This document shows positions 26,681-37,702 of a stretch of DNA of 64,000 bases, in pieces. Made by a program: the position numbers and the translations under genes. Each line of letters opens with the position of its first letter. The stretch's first letter is position 1. The notes beneath the pieces are model-generated. The model saw only the letters and a program-made list of their open reading frames with translations, searched no databases and was not told the origin of the DNA. Source of the DNA: Acorus gramineus (lineage: Eukaryota; Streptophyta; Magnoliopsida; Acorales; Acoraceae); NCBI GenBank assembly GCA_030737835.1, contig CM060849.1:11286454-11350453 (forward strand). The letters run 5' to 3'.

Positions 26681-27333
26681 TGTTGGTATTTTGACCAAAA
26701 TACATAATTCAATGTTTCATAATGAATTGTAACCTCCTTGCATGAATTATAACTTCATTATAAATGTTTAATTTCAACATTATATAGGTGCTTTATTGTG
26801 GAACGTTTTGGTCTTTTGAAACGTTCAAAACTATCATATTGCTTTTATAAGGCATTTAATGAGAATTACTTGGGAGCACCTATGTGTTGTGAATGTATAT
26901 ATATAGGGCTTATGCATTCTCATTACATATCACACTAATAAGTTTTCATCTCCACCATCAAATACAAAATAGTGAGAGGTTGTGTTCATCCAATATTCTA
27001 TTATCAATTTCTAGCTATTCTCTTTGATCTGGGCGTCTGAAAGGATCGCAGTCTGTTCACCGTGGTTCTTCCGTAGCTCGCACCCCGGAAGAACAAAACC
27101 TATTGTGGTCGTATCTCTCAGTGGTAGGAGCTATTGAACCCTGTGCGTGAGGGGGCCTTATTCACCGAGGACAGAGTGTCTTCACTCGCTTCCACATTTC
27201 CGGATAAATTTTCTAATCTCTTTTATTATATTTTAGAGCATGCATGACTATATATATATTTGATGTTTATATTCATGATGTGATGATTATAAGAATTTGT
27301 GTTTAGCCTAATATTTGTTTACCACGCACAACA
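26681..27333 (+). mobile_element. Right LTR (653 bp) of the copia-type element
   Basis: Preceded by a GTGGGGGAT polypurine tract, starts TGTTGGTATTTTGACC and ends ACGCACAACA. It is nearly identical to the left LTR, so the insertion is young, yet the outer flanks (TTTAA left, ATTTC right) are not a target duplication. Copia coding sequence begins directly after it. Confidence 0.85.
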
Positions 27334-27640
27334 ATTTCCACTGGTACTTTAGGAAACTTGAACAGTCATGATATATCTGATTGTAGTGGGTGCAAACTTG
27401 CAAAATTTATCCCATTGCCTTTTAATAAAAGTTCTACTTCTTCTATTGCACCTTTTGATCTTGTACATTCTGAGGTATGGGGACCTGATCAAAAGGAGGA
27501 TTATGATATTTTATTTCCTTTATTGATATTATATTCAATATTATTGGATTTGTCTTATGAAATATATACATGAATTCTTCTCCATTTTTACAGCCTTTCG
27601 TGCATGATAAACATTTCAGAAAAAACTAAATAAAAATAAA
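27334..27640 (+). pseudogene. Ty1/copia gag-pre-integrase and integrase fragment
   Basis: Translates as STGTLGNLNSHDISDCSGC, then KLAKFIPLPF and FDLVHSEVWGPD, the typical junction between the GAG-pre-integrase zinc motif (C..C) and the integrase core of copia polyproteins. Homology continues weakly to about 27600 with a frameshift and a stop at 27573. It is cut off at its left by the LTR at 27333. Confidence 0.75.
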
Positions 27641-28071
27641 ACAGTGATTGTTATAAAATATTCTAATAGAATAAACATCAATCCTCACACGTGAGAGGCA
27701 CAAAAGAAAAGGGGAAAAAACATTCACCAATGAACCAACACAAATGCACATCCTCTCAAGCTTTCGCTCTATAAACCCAATCACAAAACAGAGTCACGTA
27801 TATCCACTATTACATTGGTTTCTCTCTTCACTTGCCAACCCTCAATTGCAGGAAAAGAAACAGAGCCTTTGTCATCATTACCAACGGAAAAGGTAAGCTC
27901 AATAAGAACTATTTCTTCTCTACATTGTCTTCTCTTTGTTGAAGCAAGAATGCCTTCCTTAGTTATACATTTAGAACACACTATAGGATAAACCGAAGAA
28001 TCACTTGACATGTTAATAGAGGTGCTTTTTGGGATTGAGGGGATCTGTATTCGAGTTACACTCGTGTTGAT
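27640..28071. other. Gene-free sequence left of the SINE
   Basis: No bounded element recognised. A minus-strand open frame at 27781-28011 has no recognised similarity and no supporting signals. Confidence 0.4.
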
Positions 28072-28282
28072 TTTTTTTTTTTTTTTTGATATCGGAGAGA
28101 CCCCCCGTGATTGACCTTATGGTTAAGCTGGGAAGACTACCTCCGTTTGTTTGTTCCGGTTCCACAGAAAATTCTTTCGAATAATCGCCAACAAACAGGT
28201 GGATAAGTCAGCGCCAAGACTCAAACCTATCGGTAACACCGCTAAGCCCTGAACCGTTGTACTATGATCACTAATGACAGTC
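28072..28282 (-). mobile_element. tRNA-derived SINE with 14-bp target duplication
   Basis: On the minus strand: an ATTAGTGATCATAGTACAAC head, box-B-like GGTTTGAGTCTTGG, then a CGGAGGTAGTCTTCCCAGC segment and a poly-A tail (T-run at about 28071-28088 on the plus strand). ACACTCGTGTTGAT at 28058-28071 matches ACACTCATGTTGAT at 28283-28296 with one mismatch. The LTR element at 28297 landed at the edge of this duplication. Confidence 0.85.
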
Positions 28283-28296
28283 ACACTCATGTTGAT

Positions 28297-28476
28297 TGTT
28301 AAAGAATCATTATTAGGATAATATTATATCTTTATTGTCATTATTGTGATATTATTAGTTTCCTAGTTTTCCTAGATTCCTTATCTGTATTTTAGGGTTT
28401 CCTCTATGTATCTATAAATAGAGCCTTTTGGCTCCTCTAATATAATAACAAGAATTCCCTCTTCTTTATTCTAACA
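28297..28476 (+). repeat. Left LTR, 180 bp
   Basis: Bounded by TG...CA. It contains a TATA motif TATAAATAGAGCC starting at 28413, the likely promoter of the element. Confidence 0.93.
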
Positions 28477-28489
28477 TGGTATCAGAGCC
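28477..28489 (+). other. Primer binding site (initiator tRNA-Met type)
   Basis: TGGTATCAGAGCC directly abuts the left LTR. It is the standard complement to the 3' end of plant initiator methionine tRNA, used to prime minus-strand DNA synthesis. Confidence 0.93.
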
Positions 28490-28533
28490 TCCACCTCAAA
28501 AATCCTAGATCCACAAAAGCTTCTCTTTCTCTT

Positions 28534-28570
28534 CCCCGCTTCGATTGAAGAGTCTTCAATCGAAGCGGGG
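28534..28570. repeat. Perfect 37-nt palindrome in the retroelement leader
   Basis: CCCCGCTTCGATTGAAGA (28534-28551), a single G, and its exact reverse complement (28553-28570). Outer bases extend the pairing by a few pairs with G-U wobbles. It lies 45 bases after the primer site, where a retroelement RNA could carry dimerisation or packaging signals. Confidence 0.92.
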
Positions 28571-28603
28571 GAGGAATTTTGCTCGCGAGATCTAAAAACT
28601 GCC

Positions 28604-28880
28604 CTTGCCGTCGCCGTCGCCGTCGTGCCCTTGCCGTCGTGCCCTTTGCCGTCGCCGTCGCCGTCGTGCCCTTTGCCGTCGCCGTCGTGCCCTTGCCGTC
28701 GCCGTCGCCGTCGTGCCCTTGCCGTCGCCGTCGTGCCCTTGCCGTCGCCGTCGCCGTCGTGCCCTTGCCGTCGCCGTCGCCGTCATGCCCTTGCCGTCGC
28801 CGTCGTGCCCTTGCCGTCGCCGTCGCCGTCGTGCCCTTGCCGTTGCCGTCGTGCCCTTGCCGTCGCCGTCGCCGCCCTGC
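28604..28880. repeat. GCCGTC minisatellite inside the LTR element
   Basis: Runs of GCCGTC alternate with GTGCCCTTGCC, giving higher-order units of about 27-33 bp. The repeat keeps several frames open on both strands, so the resulting long reading frames (P/S/R/A-rich) are not credible genes. Confidence 0.9.
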
Positions 28881-29354
28881 CGCTGCCGGCGCCGCCCTTC
28901 CGCGCCCAGCCCTGCCCTACCCGGCGCCCAGCCCTGCCGCGCGGTTGCAACTGTCCGGATTTCCCGGGATCTGTCGCGCTGATCCTGCTCGGATTTCCCG
29001 GGATCTACTGGGACAGCTCCTGCCAGCCTGTCTTGAGCTGTCCGACCCAGCATCTGACCCGGGTCCTCCCAGCATCTGACCCGGGCGCTCCCAGCATCCG
29101 ACCCGGGCGCTCCCAGCATCCGACCCGGATCCGCGAACCCGGCCCAGCGACCCGGATCCGCGAACCCGGCCCGCTCCTCCGGCCGCCCTCTGCCGCCTCC
29201 GGCCGCCTCCTTGAGACTTCAAATCACTAAATCGGTCATAACTTCCTCTCCGGAAGTCCGATTAAGGTGTTCCAGGGGTCCGTTTTGCTCGATTTTTCGT
29301 TCTCTATGCATCTGTGTGATTCTTTTCTTCATTCGAGATCTCTACGATCCTCCT

Positions 29355-29858
29355 CGCAGATTTGCACACCTCCGCGCATCTCCTTGCGGCATCGACCGCT
29401 CTCGCGCTCTTCATGCAATCTCGCTACTTCTCTTGCTCCCTCTACGCATGTCTTCTTCTATGTGCGCTCTTTCTCTTTTTCGCAGATTTGCACACCTCCG
29501 CGCATCTCCTTGCGGCATCGACCGCTCTCGCACTCTTCGTGCAATCTCGCTACTTCTCTTGCTCCCTCTACGCATGTCTTCTTCTATGTGCGCTCTTTCT
29601 CTTTTTCGCAGATTTGCACACCTCCGCGCATCTCCTTGCGGCATCGACCGCTCTCGCGCTCTTCGTGCAATCTCGCTACTTCTCTTGCTTCCTCTACGCA
29701 TGTCTTCTTCTATGTGCGCTCTTTCTCTTTTTCGCAGATTTGCACACCTCTGCGCATCTCCTTGCAGCATCGACCGCTCTCGCGCTCTTCGTGCAATCTC
29801 GCTAATTCTCTTGCTCCCACTACGCATGTCTTCTTCTATGTGCGCTCTTTCTCTTTTC
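29355..29858. repeat. Four 126-bp tandem units inside the LTR element
   Basis: Units start at 29355, 29481, 29607 and 29733 with CGCAGATTTGCACACCTC, spaced exactly 126 bases. Because 126 is a multiple of three, frames open in one unit stay open in all four, which explains long overlapping open frames here. Differences between units are few. Confidence 0.95.
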
Positions 29859-30032
29859 ATAGCATTGCGACCACCACATGCGCCTCTGCAGAGCCCTTAC
29901 CGTGCCTTTGTTGCACCCCTGCTGCACCTGCACGTGCCCCTGCTGCTTCTGCACGTGCTGTCGCCAGCCTTCGCCACCTTCTCATTTTTGTCCAAACTCT
30001 AAGGGTTCTACCTTTCAGAGTTTGGGAGGGGG

Positions 30033-30212
30033 TGTTAAAGAATCATTATTAGGATAATATTATATCTTTATTGTCATTATTGTGATATTATTAGTTTCCT
30101 AGTTTTCCTAGATTCCTTATCTGTATTTTAGGGTTTCCTCTATGTATCTATAAATAGAGCCCTTTGACTCCTCTAATATAATAACAAGAATTTTCTTTTC
30201 TTTATTCTAACA
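30033..30212 (+). repeat. Right LTR, 180 bp
   Basis: Same length as the left LTR with five transitions (two near 30161-30166, three near 30193-30197). Preceded by CAGAGTTTGGGAGGGGG, the polypurine tract. Confidence 0.93.
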
Positions 30213-30521
30213 TTGATAAAAGAAAATTTTAGACAAAAAAAAAAAAACACATAAAAATATACAAGGTTACAAAAGATCCACTTTAAAAATATCAGAAATA
30301 GTACAAATTCGATAGCATAGAATGCAAGACATCTCACGTTACTCTTTCCGTGTCGAGTGCAAATAGCAATGTTTCAGAGTCCGCGTTTGCTCCTATCATT
30401 GGTTTCTTTTTCTTTTCTTTTTGAACTTTTGTTGACATGGGAGTGTTTTCAATGTTTGAATATACAATAAAGTGGAAGCGAATTTCGGCCCGCACTGACT
30501 CCCACACCCCCCAGTATTGGC

Positions 30522-30529
30522 TATATATA
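30522..30529 (+). promoter_or_regulatory. TATA box of AAP copy 1
   Basis: TATATATAA in GGCTATATATAAGACCCCC, 110-117 bases upstream of the ATG. The ATATAAGACCC context is shared with the proximal TATA of copy 2, supporting common ancestry. Confidence 0.7.
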
Positions 30530-30638
30530 AGACCCCCTCGCATCAAAGTCTCAAACACACACACCCAATTCTCTACATTTCAAGAGCTCCAGCTGATATT
30601 TTCTTCCTCTGTTTCTGTTTTCAACTAAAACAACAAAG

Positions 30639-32566
30639 ATGGGAGAACAAGTCATCGGATTCCCACCGTTGTCCATCGACGTCCAACAACCCAACGTCAG
30701 CGATGGCCTAAAATGCTTCGATGACGACGGCCGCACCAAGAGAACAGGTTAGTTGGTTTGTCTCACTGAAGTCTCTCTGTATTCATGCATGCTTTGATTA
30801 ACCATATGAAGAGATTGTATTTAATTACATGTGTATAGGGACTGTGTGGACGGCGAGCGCCCACATCATAACAGCAGTGATAGGATCCGGTGTTCTGTCG
30901 CTGGCGTGGGCGATCGGACAGCTCGGATGGGTCGCTGGACCGGCGGTGATGCTTATCTTCTCCTTCGTCATCTACTACACCTCCTCCCTCCTCGCCGACT
31001 GCTATCGCTCTGGTGACCCTGTCACTGGCAAGCGCAACTACACTTACATGGACGCCGTCCACGCCAACCTCGGTTAGTACTACTTGATTCAGTGGTACGT
31101 CTGTTGTGCTAACAATTGAAGCTCATGTTGATGTACTTCTTGTTCTTGTACAGGTGGGATGAAAGTGAAGATATGCGGATTCATTCAGTACCTGAACCTG
31201 TTCGGCGTCGCCATCGGATACACCATCGCAGCCTCCATTAGCATGACGTGAGTGAATTCAAATTCACTCTTTGGGCTTTGTTTTTTTTTTTTTTTTTTTT
31301 TCTTCTGAAGAATATGTAGATATTTTTTTTGTTGGTTAGGAAATGGTGAACTTATATTGAATTGTTTCGAAAACAGGGCGATCAAGAGGTCGAACTGCTT
31401 CCACGCGAGCGGAGGGAAGGACCCGTGCCACGTGTCAAGCAATCCATACATGATCATATTTGGTGTTTCTGAGATCATCTTCTCTCAAATCCCCGACTTC
31501 GACCAGATATGGTGGCTCTCCATCCTCGCCGCTGTCATGTCCTTCACCTACTCCTCCATCGGCCTCGCCCTCGGCATCACCCAAACAATAGGTACCTCAT
31601 ACAATGATAACCAATCATAACATTCAATCGAATTACATATAATCTTCGTCTCATCACACAACCAATTCATGCCTTCCCACAGCGAATGGAGGCATCAAGG
31701 GCAGCCTGACCGGAATAAGCATCGGAACAGTCACCGAGACCCAAAAGATATGGAGGAGCCTCCAAGCCTTCGGTGACATCGCCTTCGCCTACTCCTACTC
31801 CATCATCCTCATTGAAATCCAGGTACAAAAAAAAAAAAAAATTTCTAGAACCACAGAATTAAGGCCTCGTTTGGAATCGATTGTCAAACTGATTCAATTT
31901 TAAAAATTATCAATATATTAGGACACGGTAAAGTCACCACCATCGGAGGCGAAGACGATGAAGAAGGCGACCCTCCTGAGCGTGTTCGTGACGACGGTCT
32001 TCTACATGTTGTGCGGGTGCATGGGCTACGCGGCCTTCGGGGACAAGGCCCCCGGGAACCTCCTCACCGGGTTCGGGTTCTACAACCCGTACTGGCTCCT
32101 CGACATCGCCAACGCCGCCATCGTCATCCACCTCATCGGGGCCTACCAGGTATACTGCCAGCCCCTCTTCGCCTTCGTCGAGAAGTGGGCGAACAAGGCC
32201 TACCCCAACAGCGACTTCATCGGAAAAGAATTCAAGGTGATGAAGGGAAAGCTGAACATAAATTTGTTCAGGCTGACGTGGAGGTCGGCCTTCGTGGTGG
32301 CGACGACGGTGATATCGATGCTTCTGCCGTTTTTCAACGACGTCGTGGGGTTGCTCGGCGCACTCGGGTTCTGGCCGCTGACGGTCTACTTTCCGGTGGA
32401 GATGTACATTGCGCAGAAGAAGGTCCCCAGGTGGAGCACCAAGTGGGTCTGTCTCCAGATGCTTAGCTTGGCTTGTCTTGTCATCTCCGTCGCCGCCGCC
32501 GCCGGGTCCGTAGCCGGAGTTGTCACTGATTTGAAGGTCTACCGGCCTTTCAAGGCTGACTATTGA
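30639..32566 (+). CDS. AAP: Amino acid permease (AAP type), copy 1, 6 exons, 478 aa
   Basis: Exons: 30639-30747, 30839-31072, 31154-31247, 31377-31591, 31683-31822, 31922-32566; all introns GT-AG, with phases that join cleanly. The protein begins [20 protein letters not shown]. It has the family landmarks [95 protein letters not shown] and [12 protein letters not shown]. AAPs are proton-coupled importers of neutral and acidic amino acids in the plasma membrane (family knowledge), about 480 aa with around eleven membrane helices; this copy has full length and an intact frame. The exact paralogue number is not assigned. A G-tract follows the stop directly. An LTR element ends 310 bases upstream of the TATA box. 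Confidence 0.95.
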
Positions 32567-33110
32567 GGGGGGGGGGGGGGTTGTTTGGAGTACTTTGGGT
32601 TGGCTGTTTGAAAGAGGCATTATATCAATGGCTTCGCTTCTGAAGCTAAGGCAAAGGCACTGTAAAAAAGCGAGAGACCCCAACGTTTAAGGAGAATTAG
32701 AGATGGTTTTGTAGAAGAATATTAGATTAGTTGATGTTGCATATAGGGGCGCATGCGTTGAACTTGTACCGCATCTTTGATCTTTAATGTATGCCACTAG
32801 ATAGGTTATAAATAGTGCAACTTTTTTGGTTCTAGGGTCCATTGTATGATTTTGTGAGCTCCCGTTTGCATAGCGTTATGAGATGGATAACAAGTATTTT
32901 TGCTGTGTTTTTAATTATTTTGAGAAACTTAATAATAAAGATTTTGTTGTTTAATTGGTTATTGATAAATTGTGGAAAAAATGTGAGGAGGACGTAGATA
33001 AAGATTTATAAAATAAAAAAAAATGATTTGACATGTAGATGCCCAATTTGTAAGAGGTGATAACATGTGATTTGTTTTGTGAATTCTTCTTTTATATATA
33101 TACAAGTGTA
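32567..33110. other. 3' flank of AAP copy 1
   Basis: Starts with a run of G right after the stop, then likely 3' UTR. It does not resemble the flank after the copy-2 stop, so the homology between the two AAP genes stops near the stop codon. Confidence 0.5.
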
Positions 33111-34260
33111 ATAAATTGGGCCGAATGACATTATTCCATAGGACCTAGAATATCAACAATAGCTTATTTCAACCTATTTAAGCATAATTATACACATTTA
33201 TATCATTACAAACAAATAGGTTTTTGGCTTATTCACCTCTATTACACCTTATTCTTCATTATTCCTCTATCCAAACAGTGGCCTAGTAAGTGTATTCAGA
33301 GCACGTGATGTGATCACAAGCCTCCATTCAGCATGTCATTATGGAATATACATTTAAGTCCCTGTTTAGGTAGAAGAATAGATGTAAAATAAGGTTACAA
33401 TGGGAGTGATTATATTAAGCCTAAAAAAGTTGTTTGTTTATAAGAAATAAGTGAATATATATAACTATTTTAAAATTGGTGGAAATAAACTAGCATTGAC
33501 ATTCTAAGTCCTTCTAGAATTATGTTATCCCACCCATAATTATATTTCGCCAATATAAGTGAGACACATGTTAAATCACTTTAAAGGTTACAATATAAAT
33601 TATTTTTTCATTTTTTATAAATCATTGTTCACATCTTATTCATATTTTATAATAGATGGCATATAATTTAATGGATGGGCTCTTCTTATACGTATACTAA
33701 TGAAATAAATTGAGTAAAATAATATAATTCTAGGGGGATCTGGAACATCAATATCATCTTATTATCATTTATTCTAGCTTAACTTTACCTATTTTTTCCT
33801 TGCAAACAGACAGGTGTTCGGGCTTTTTCACCCACATTACACTTTATTCCCCACCAACTCTGCTACCCAAAGAGGATCAAGTTTAATATTTGTGTTCAAG
33901 GCAATGCTATACCCAAATAAATTATGAAGTAATATAATGCAATCACAAGCATCCATTCAGCATGTCATCATGGAATGACACATTTAAGTTCAGAAAAATA
34001 GATGTGAAATAGAGTGCAATTGGGGTGAATAAGCTCAACAAATTTGTTTGTTTGCAATGAATAGGTGAGTACAACTATATCAGAATATGTAGGAATAAGT
34101 TAATATTTATATTCCTCTTGAAATATAACATTTCAAGAGAAATAAGTTAATAACATTTCAATTCCTCTTGAAATGTTATTCCACTCATTTTATTTCACTC
34201 TTATAAATTGTTCTATATGTCAAATGATTTGTCATCCTCTTTTAAAAATGAGGAAGGCTA
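33110..34260. mobile_element. Cluster of MITE-like elements of one family
   Basis: Segments sharing GAATAGATGTGAAATAGGGT-like left ends (33371, 33998) and right ends such as CTATCCAAACAGTGG (33270) and CTGCTACCCAAAGAGG (33860). The best bounded copy spans about 33362-33873, with GTTTAGGTAG facing CTACCCAAAG. A related copy is at 60969-61433. No coding capacity. Confidence 0.5.
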
Positions 34261-35104
34261 TAAGTCATATAACTTTTTTTTCTTTTGTTTTATAAATAAT
34301 ATATTCATATTTTATTGGTGTGATAAGAAGTGTACGTGTCATTTCTAATTGTGTAATGGAGATCAACATTTGAAATTGTCAAACATATTTAATCAATCAT
34401 GGTTAAAAGTTATCTCAATATGGATGGCTTAATACCTTAACAAAGATGAATTTTTAACCGGTGGGTAAAAAATTTCACCAATGGAAAAAGGTTATGGTCG
34501 TCGGCCAAGGGTGTTTCCACCCAATTAAGATTGGGGAGTGATCAGAGATGTCTGGTGCCATAAACGTCATAGATTTTATCATCCGACTTTTTTTGAAGAA
34601 TGATTCTCCTATGATTTGATCCTTAGTCATCATTTATAGAAAGAGAGTGCTAACCGACTTTTTCAAAGTTCGGTTCGGTTCATCATCCGACTTGATACTT
34701 TCATTTTGTGATTTCTATATTTTCAAGGGGAAAAAAAAATCAAGAAATCATTGTTGATCGCATGTCGTGGTAGTGCAAGACAAGAAAGCCATGTTTTCCT
34801 AAATCTTTTGAGTCCACAAGATTTTTTTTTTTTTTTTAATTCCAAAGATGGCGTCAATGTGTCATCACAATGAAAGTCTCTTCAATCATGCATGTTCCAT
34901 CTCTATTAGAATTGTATTTCAAAATTAGAAATGAAATCGTGATAATCATTTATACATTTTTCAAAAAAAAACCACGCATGTTCCACAAGTGTTTCAACAA
35001 ATTTGTTGAGTATGAGAGTAAACTTAACATGAGTCTTGTGTACTCTAACCATGCCCTCTATATTGATCAACAAAAGTGGTGCTGATCGTAACAAAACACA
35101 AAAA

Positions 35105-35330
35105 GTGAATCTCACCCAAAAACTAAAAAAACATAAAAAGACAAAAGTGCCTATGAATTCTTAGATTTGTGGAAGTAAAAAGTGAATCTCACCCAAAAAC
35201 TAAAAAACATAAAAAGAAAAAAGTGCCTATGAAATCTTAGATCTGTGGAAGTAAAACTTGAATCTCACCTAAAAATTAAAAAAAACATTAAAAGGAAAAA
35301 GTGCCTATAAACACAAAGAGGTGTGTTGTT
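35105..35330. repeat. About 77-bp tandem repeat, three copies
   Basis: Units start at 35105, 35182 and about 35258 with GTGAATCTCACCC or a close variant and run through AAAGTGCCTATGAA and AGATTTGTGGAAGTAAAA. The third copy is the most divergent and shorter. Confidence 0.9.
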
Positions 35331-35929
35331 GAATTGATCTTTATAGTTGAAGAGTCCATCCAAGATGATTATTGGGAACTCAACAAATATGATTAAATAG
35401 CCTCCAAATCAAATAATTGGAGATGCTCTAACTAAACAAAATTTTCATATCAAATTTATCTAAATATACAAAAAATTTATAAAAACCTATAAACTCTTCA
35501 AAATATGAAAAGATTCTAAAAATTTGAAATTCAATCCCGATGGGTCATTAGAGCTCTAAATGATGAACATTACAAAAAAATAAAATAAAATAAAATAGCA
35601 AGTTATTATAGGTGGAAAATTTTCATTAGATACTGCCTTTTGGAGGTCAATTTTTTTAATTTCATTATGTTTTTAGGGATTTAGTTGAATATAGTTTTGA
35701 TGAACATAGACTTACAAAATATTAAATTATTATAATGTAAATAGATAAGAGATATTATGAATATTATAATTTATATAAATTAATAGTAAGTATATTAAAA
35801 TACACAGTGTGTGTTAGTATATGTGTATAGAGTGTATACTTTGAATTAAGTAATAATTATTAATTGTAAAATTAAGTTTAAATAGTTCAAAGCCAAAAAA
35901 TTTAAATAAAAATTTTTTTTTAGAAAAAA

Positions 35930-36080
35930 ATGGTGACCGGCAAAGGTTGATGGTGTGGCATGGTGGGTCGCGTTGGGACGAGGGCTCTTCTAGTCCTACC
36001 AACACGACATGACCCGATAGCACGTTGTCATAGTTTCATAATGGGTCTGGCCAGACTGACACGACCCGTTTTACAATCCT
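35930..36080. repeat. Dispersed repeat rich in ACACGACC motifs
   Basis: GGGTCGCGTTGGGACGAG, CCAACACGACATGACCCG and ACTGACACGACCCGTTTT resemble ACCCGACACGACACATTT at about 60173. Such sequence is common in plant intergenic DNA; the class is not settled. Confidence 0.35.
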
Positions 36081-36390
36081 ATACTCAGATGAATTGAATA
36101 TTTGAATACATATATATGCTCTTTTTATTTTTCTGTTTTTGAATATATACTATCATAACGCGGACTTACACATCGCATTCCCAAGCGGGCCCTCATGTAA
36201 TGATCTTTATGAACTACTAAAATTCTAATGCTTTCCATCCATCATACGACCACTTTCTAGTGAGTTAGCTGACTTTTTCCAATAAAGTTTCTAATGAAAG
36301 TTTGAAACAAATGAAGAGAGATCACTCTGCATGATGAGACACATGAACATCATGGATGAAACTAATCTTTCACAATGACGAAAAACAAAA

Positions 36391-36650
36391 CTTATCCGAT
36401 TAATTGTTCACATGTGAGGTTTCAGATATTCAATCTTTCATGTTTAGATTAGGATTATCATCTTGGTTTGCTGAGTATAACATCTACTTATATGGGATTT
36501 AATAAACTTAAACAAGCTCTCTAAACCTTGAAAACGTGTTTGTTAGGCACTCCGAGATTAGAGAGACACAAAGGGTAAAGGTGCTAAAAGAGAGGGAGAT
36601 AATAATAAAAAGTGATGGAGAGGGCCAAAGTTGACTGGCTTTTTGAAGCT
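36391..36650 (+). repeat. Left member of a long inverted repeat pair
   Basis: About 260 bp match the reverse complement of 50875-51165, from ACTTATCTGATTAA (minus) or ACTTATCCGATTAA (plus) through TAGATTAGGATTATCATC, GATAATAATAA and GCCAAAGTTGACTGGC. No protein frame is conserved, so it is repeat or captured regulatory DNA. Confidence 0.7.
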
Positions 36651-37702
36651 TTTTTTTTTTTTTTTGGTTGTGGTCCACCATGTAAGAGCCCCCCACTTTT
36701 GTGACATTGGATGGCCGCCGCCCATCGAAGGTCAAAAAAGAAAAATTTTACATATAATTTTTTTACATATTATAACATCATTTTTTTCATATAAAAAATA
36801 TAAGGATAGTCAGTTGGATATCATGCGGACTGTACTACACATTATTTTAAAAAAATAAAATAAAATACATATGATATAAAATTGGATTAGTAGGTTAGCA
36901 CCTTTATCCAGTAAAGATGTCAAATGATCATACCTTTAAGACGTCTATTTTTTTTTAAATAGAAAAGGGATAGAAATACTTGCCTGCTTTTGATTCATTC
37001 ATGGCTATTATTTTTTGCCTTTCATTTTTTTTCTACCTTATTGGAATCTATTTATAGTTATAGATGGATAATTTAGAATAAACTATGTTTATTACTAATA
37101 ATTATCAATGTCTATTTAACTTATGAAAAAATAAATATTATAGTTTATTAATGCTAAACAAACATGTTTTTTTTTTCTCTCTCTCTAGAATTAAACCTTT
37201 TCCCCCCTACTATTCACTTCTTAATTGGTAAAAAAAAAAAAGAAGAAAAAGTGGGGCTGAAGAGCTCGATACAAAGCAAGTCAACCAATCTATTTGGATG
37301 AATGAGAATGAAGAAAAACATCCTTTTAAGTATAACCAGAGCATCCCATTGCAGAGTTATTTACTTAAATACATCACTGTATAAAAACATGTTTGGACAA
37401 CTTTTAAATATTCTAATTTTACAAGAATCATATTTAATTAAAACTTATCTACAAACTCCCCATTGATCACAACTTGTGAAAGAAAGTGAAAAATAACTGT
37501 TAATTATAAAACACAATGATATAACAAAAGTATGCTTCCTAAAAGTTAATTTGAAAAACTTCTTAGTGTGAAAACTTTTTTTCAATGTCGTTTTCAAAGG
37601 CTACCAATTAGTGAAAATAACCTAATTAACCTAATTTAACAAGCAATGCAGAGTAGTCAGCTTCAATGAAATCTAGTATAAGATCATTTACATGTAAAAG
37701 AC

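Larger units (their letters stand above)
28297..30212 (+). mobile_element. Complete non-autonomous LTR retrotransposon (1916 bp, TRIM-like)
   Basis: Two 180-bp LTRs (28297-28476 and 30033-30212) start TGTTAAAGAATC and end TTATTCTAACA. The direct repeat TTGAT flanks the whole (28292-28296 and 30213-30217). A primer site TGGTATCAGAGCC follows the left LTR and a polypurine tract GGGAGGGGG precedes the right one. The 1556-bp interior has no gag or pol and is GC-rich, with a perfect palindrome, a GCCGTC-type minisatellite, short CCCAGCATC repeats and four 126-bp tandem units. It must be mobilised in trans by an autonomous relative. The LTRs differ at five positions of 180, all transitions. Confidence 0.93.

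Noticed and set aside
22780..27333. Autonomous copia retrotransposon
   Set aside because: Despite nearly identical LTRs the interior lacks gag, protease, integrase and reverse transcriptase; only a broken C-terminal trace remains.
28579..29230. Long overlapping open frames on both strands
   Set aside because: They arise from the GCCGTC minisatellite, which avoids stop codons. The products are low-complexity and lie inside a non-autonomous LTR element.
29211..30052. Open frames of about 150-260 codons in several frames
   Set aside because: The 126-bp tandem unit is a multiple of three, so any frame open once is open four times. No family similarity.
31934..32683. Long minus-strand open frame opposite AAP exon 6 (and its mirror at 43842-44531)
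   Set aside because: Antisense shadow of a GC-rich exon. The sense strand is a clear transporter.
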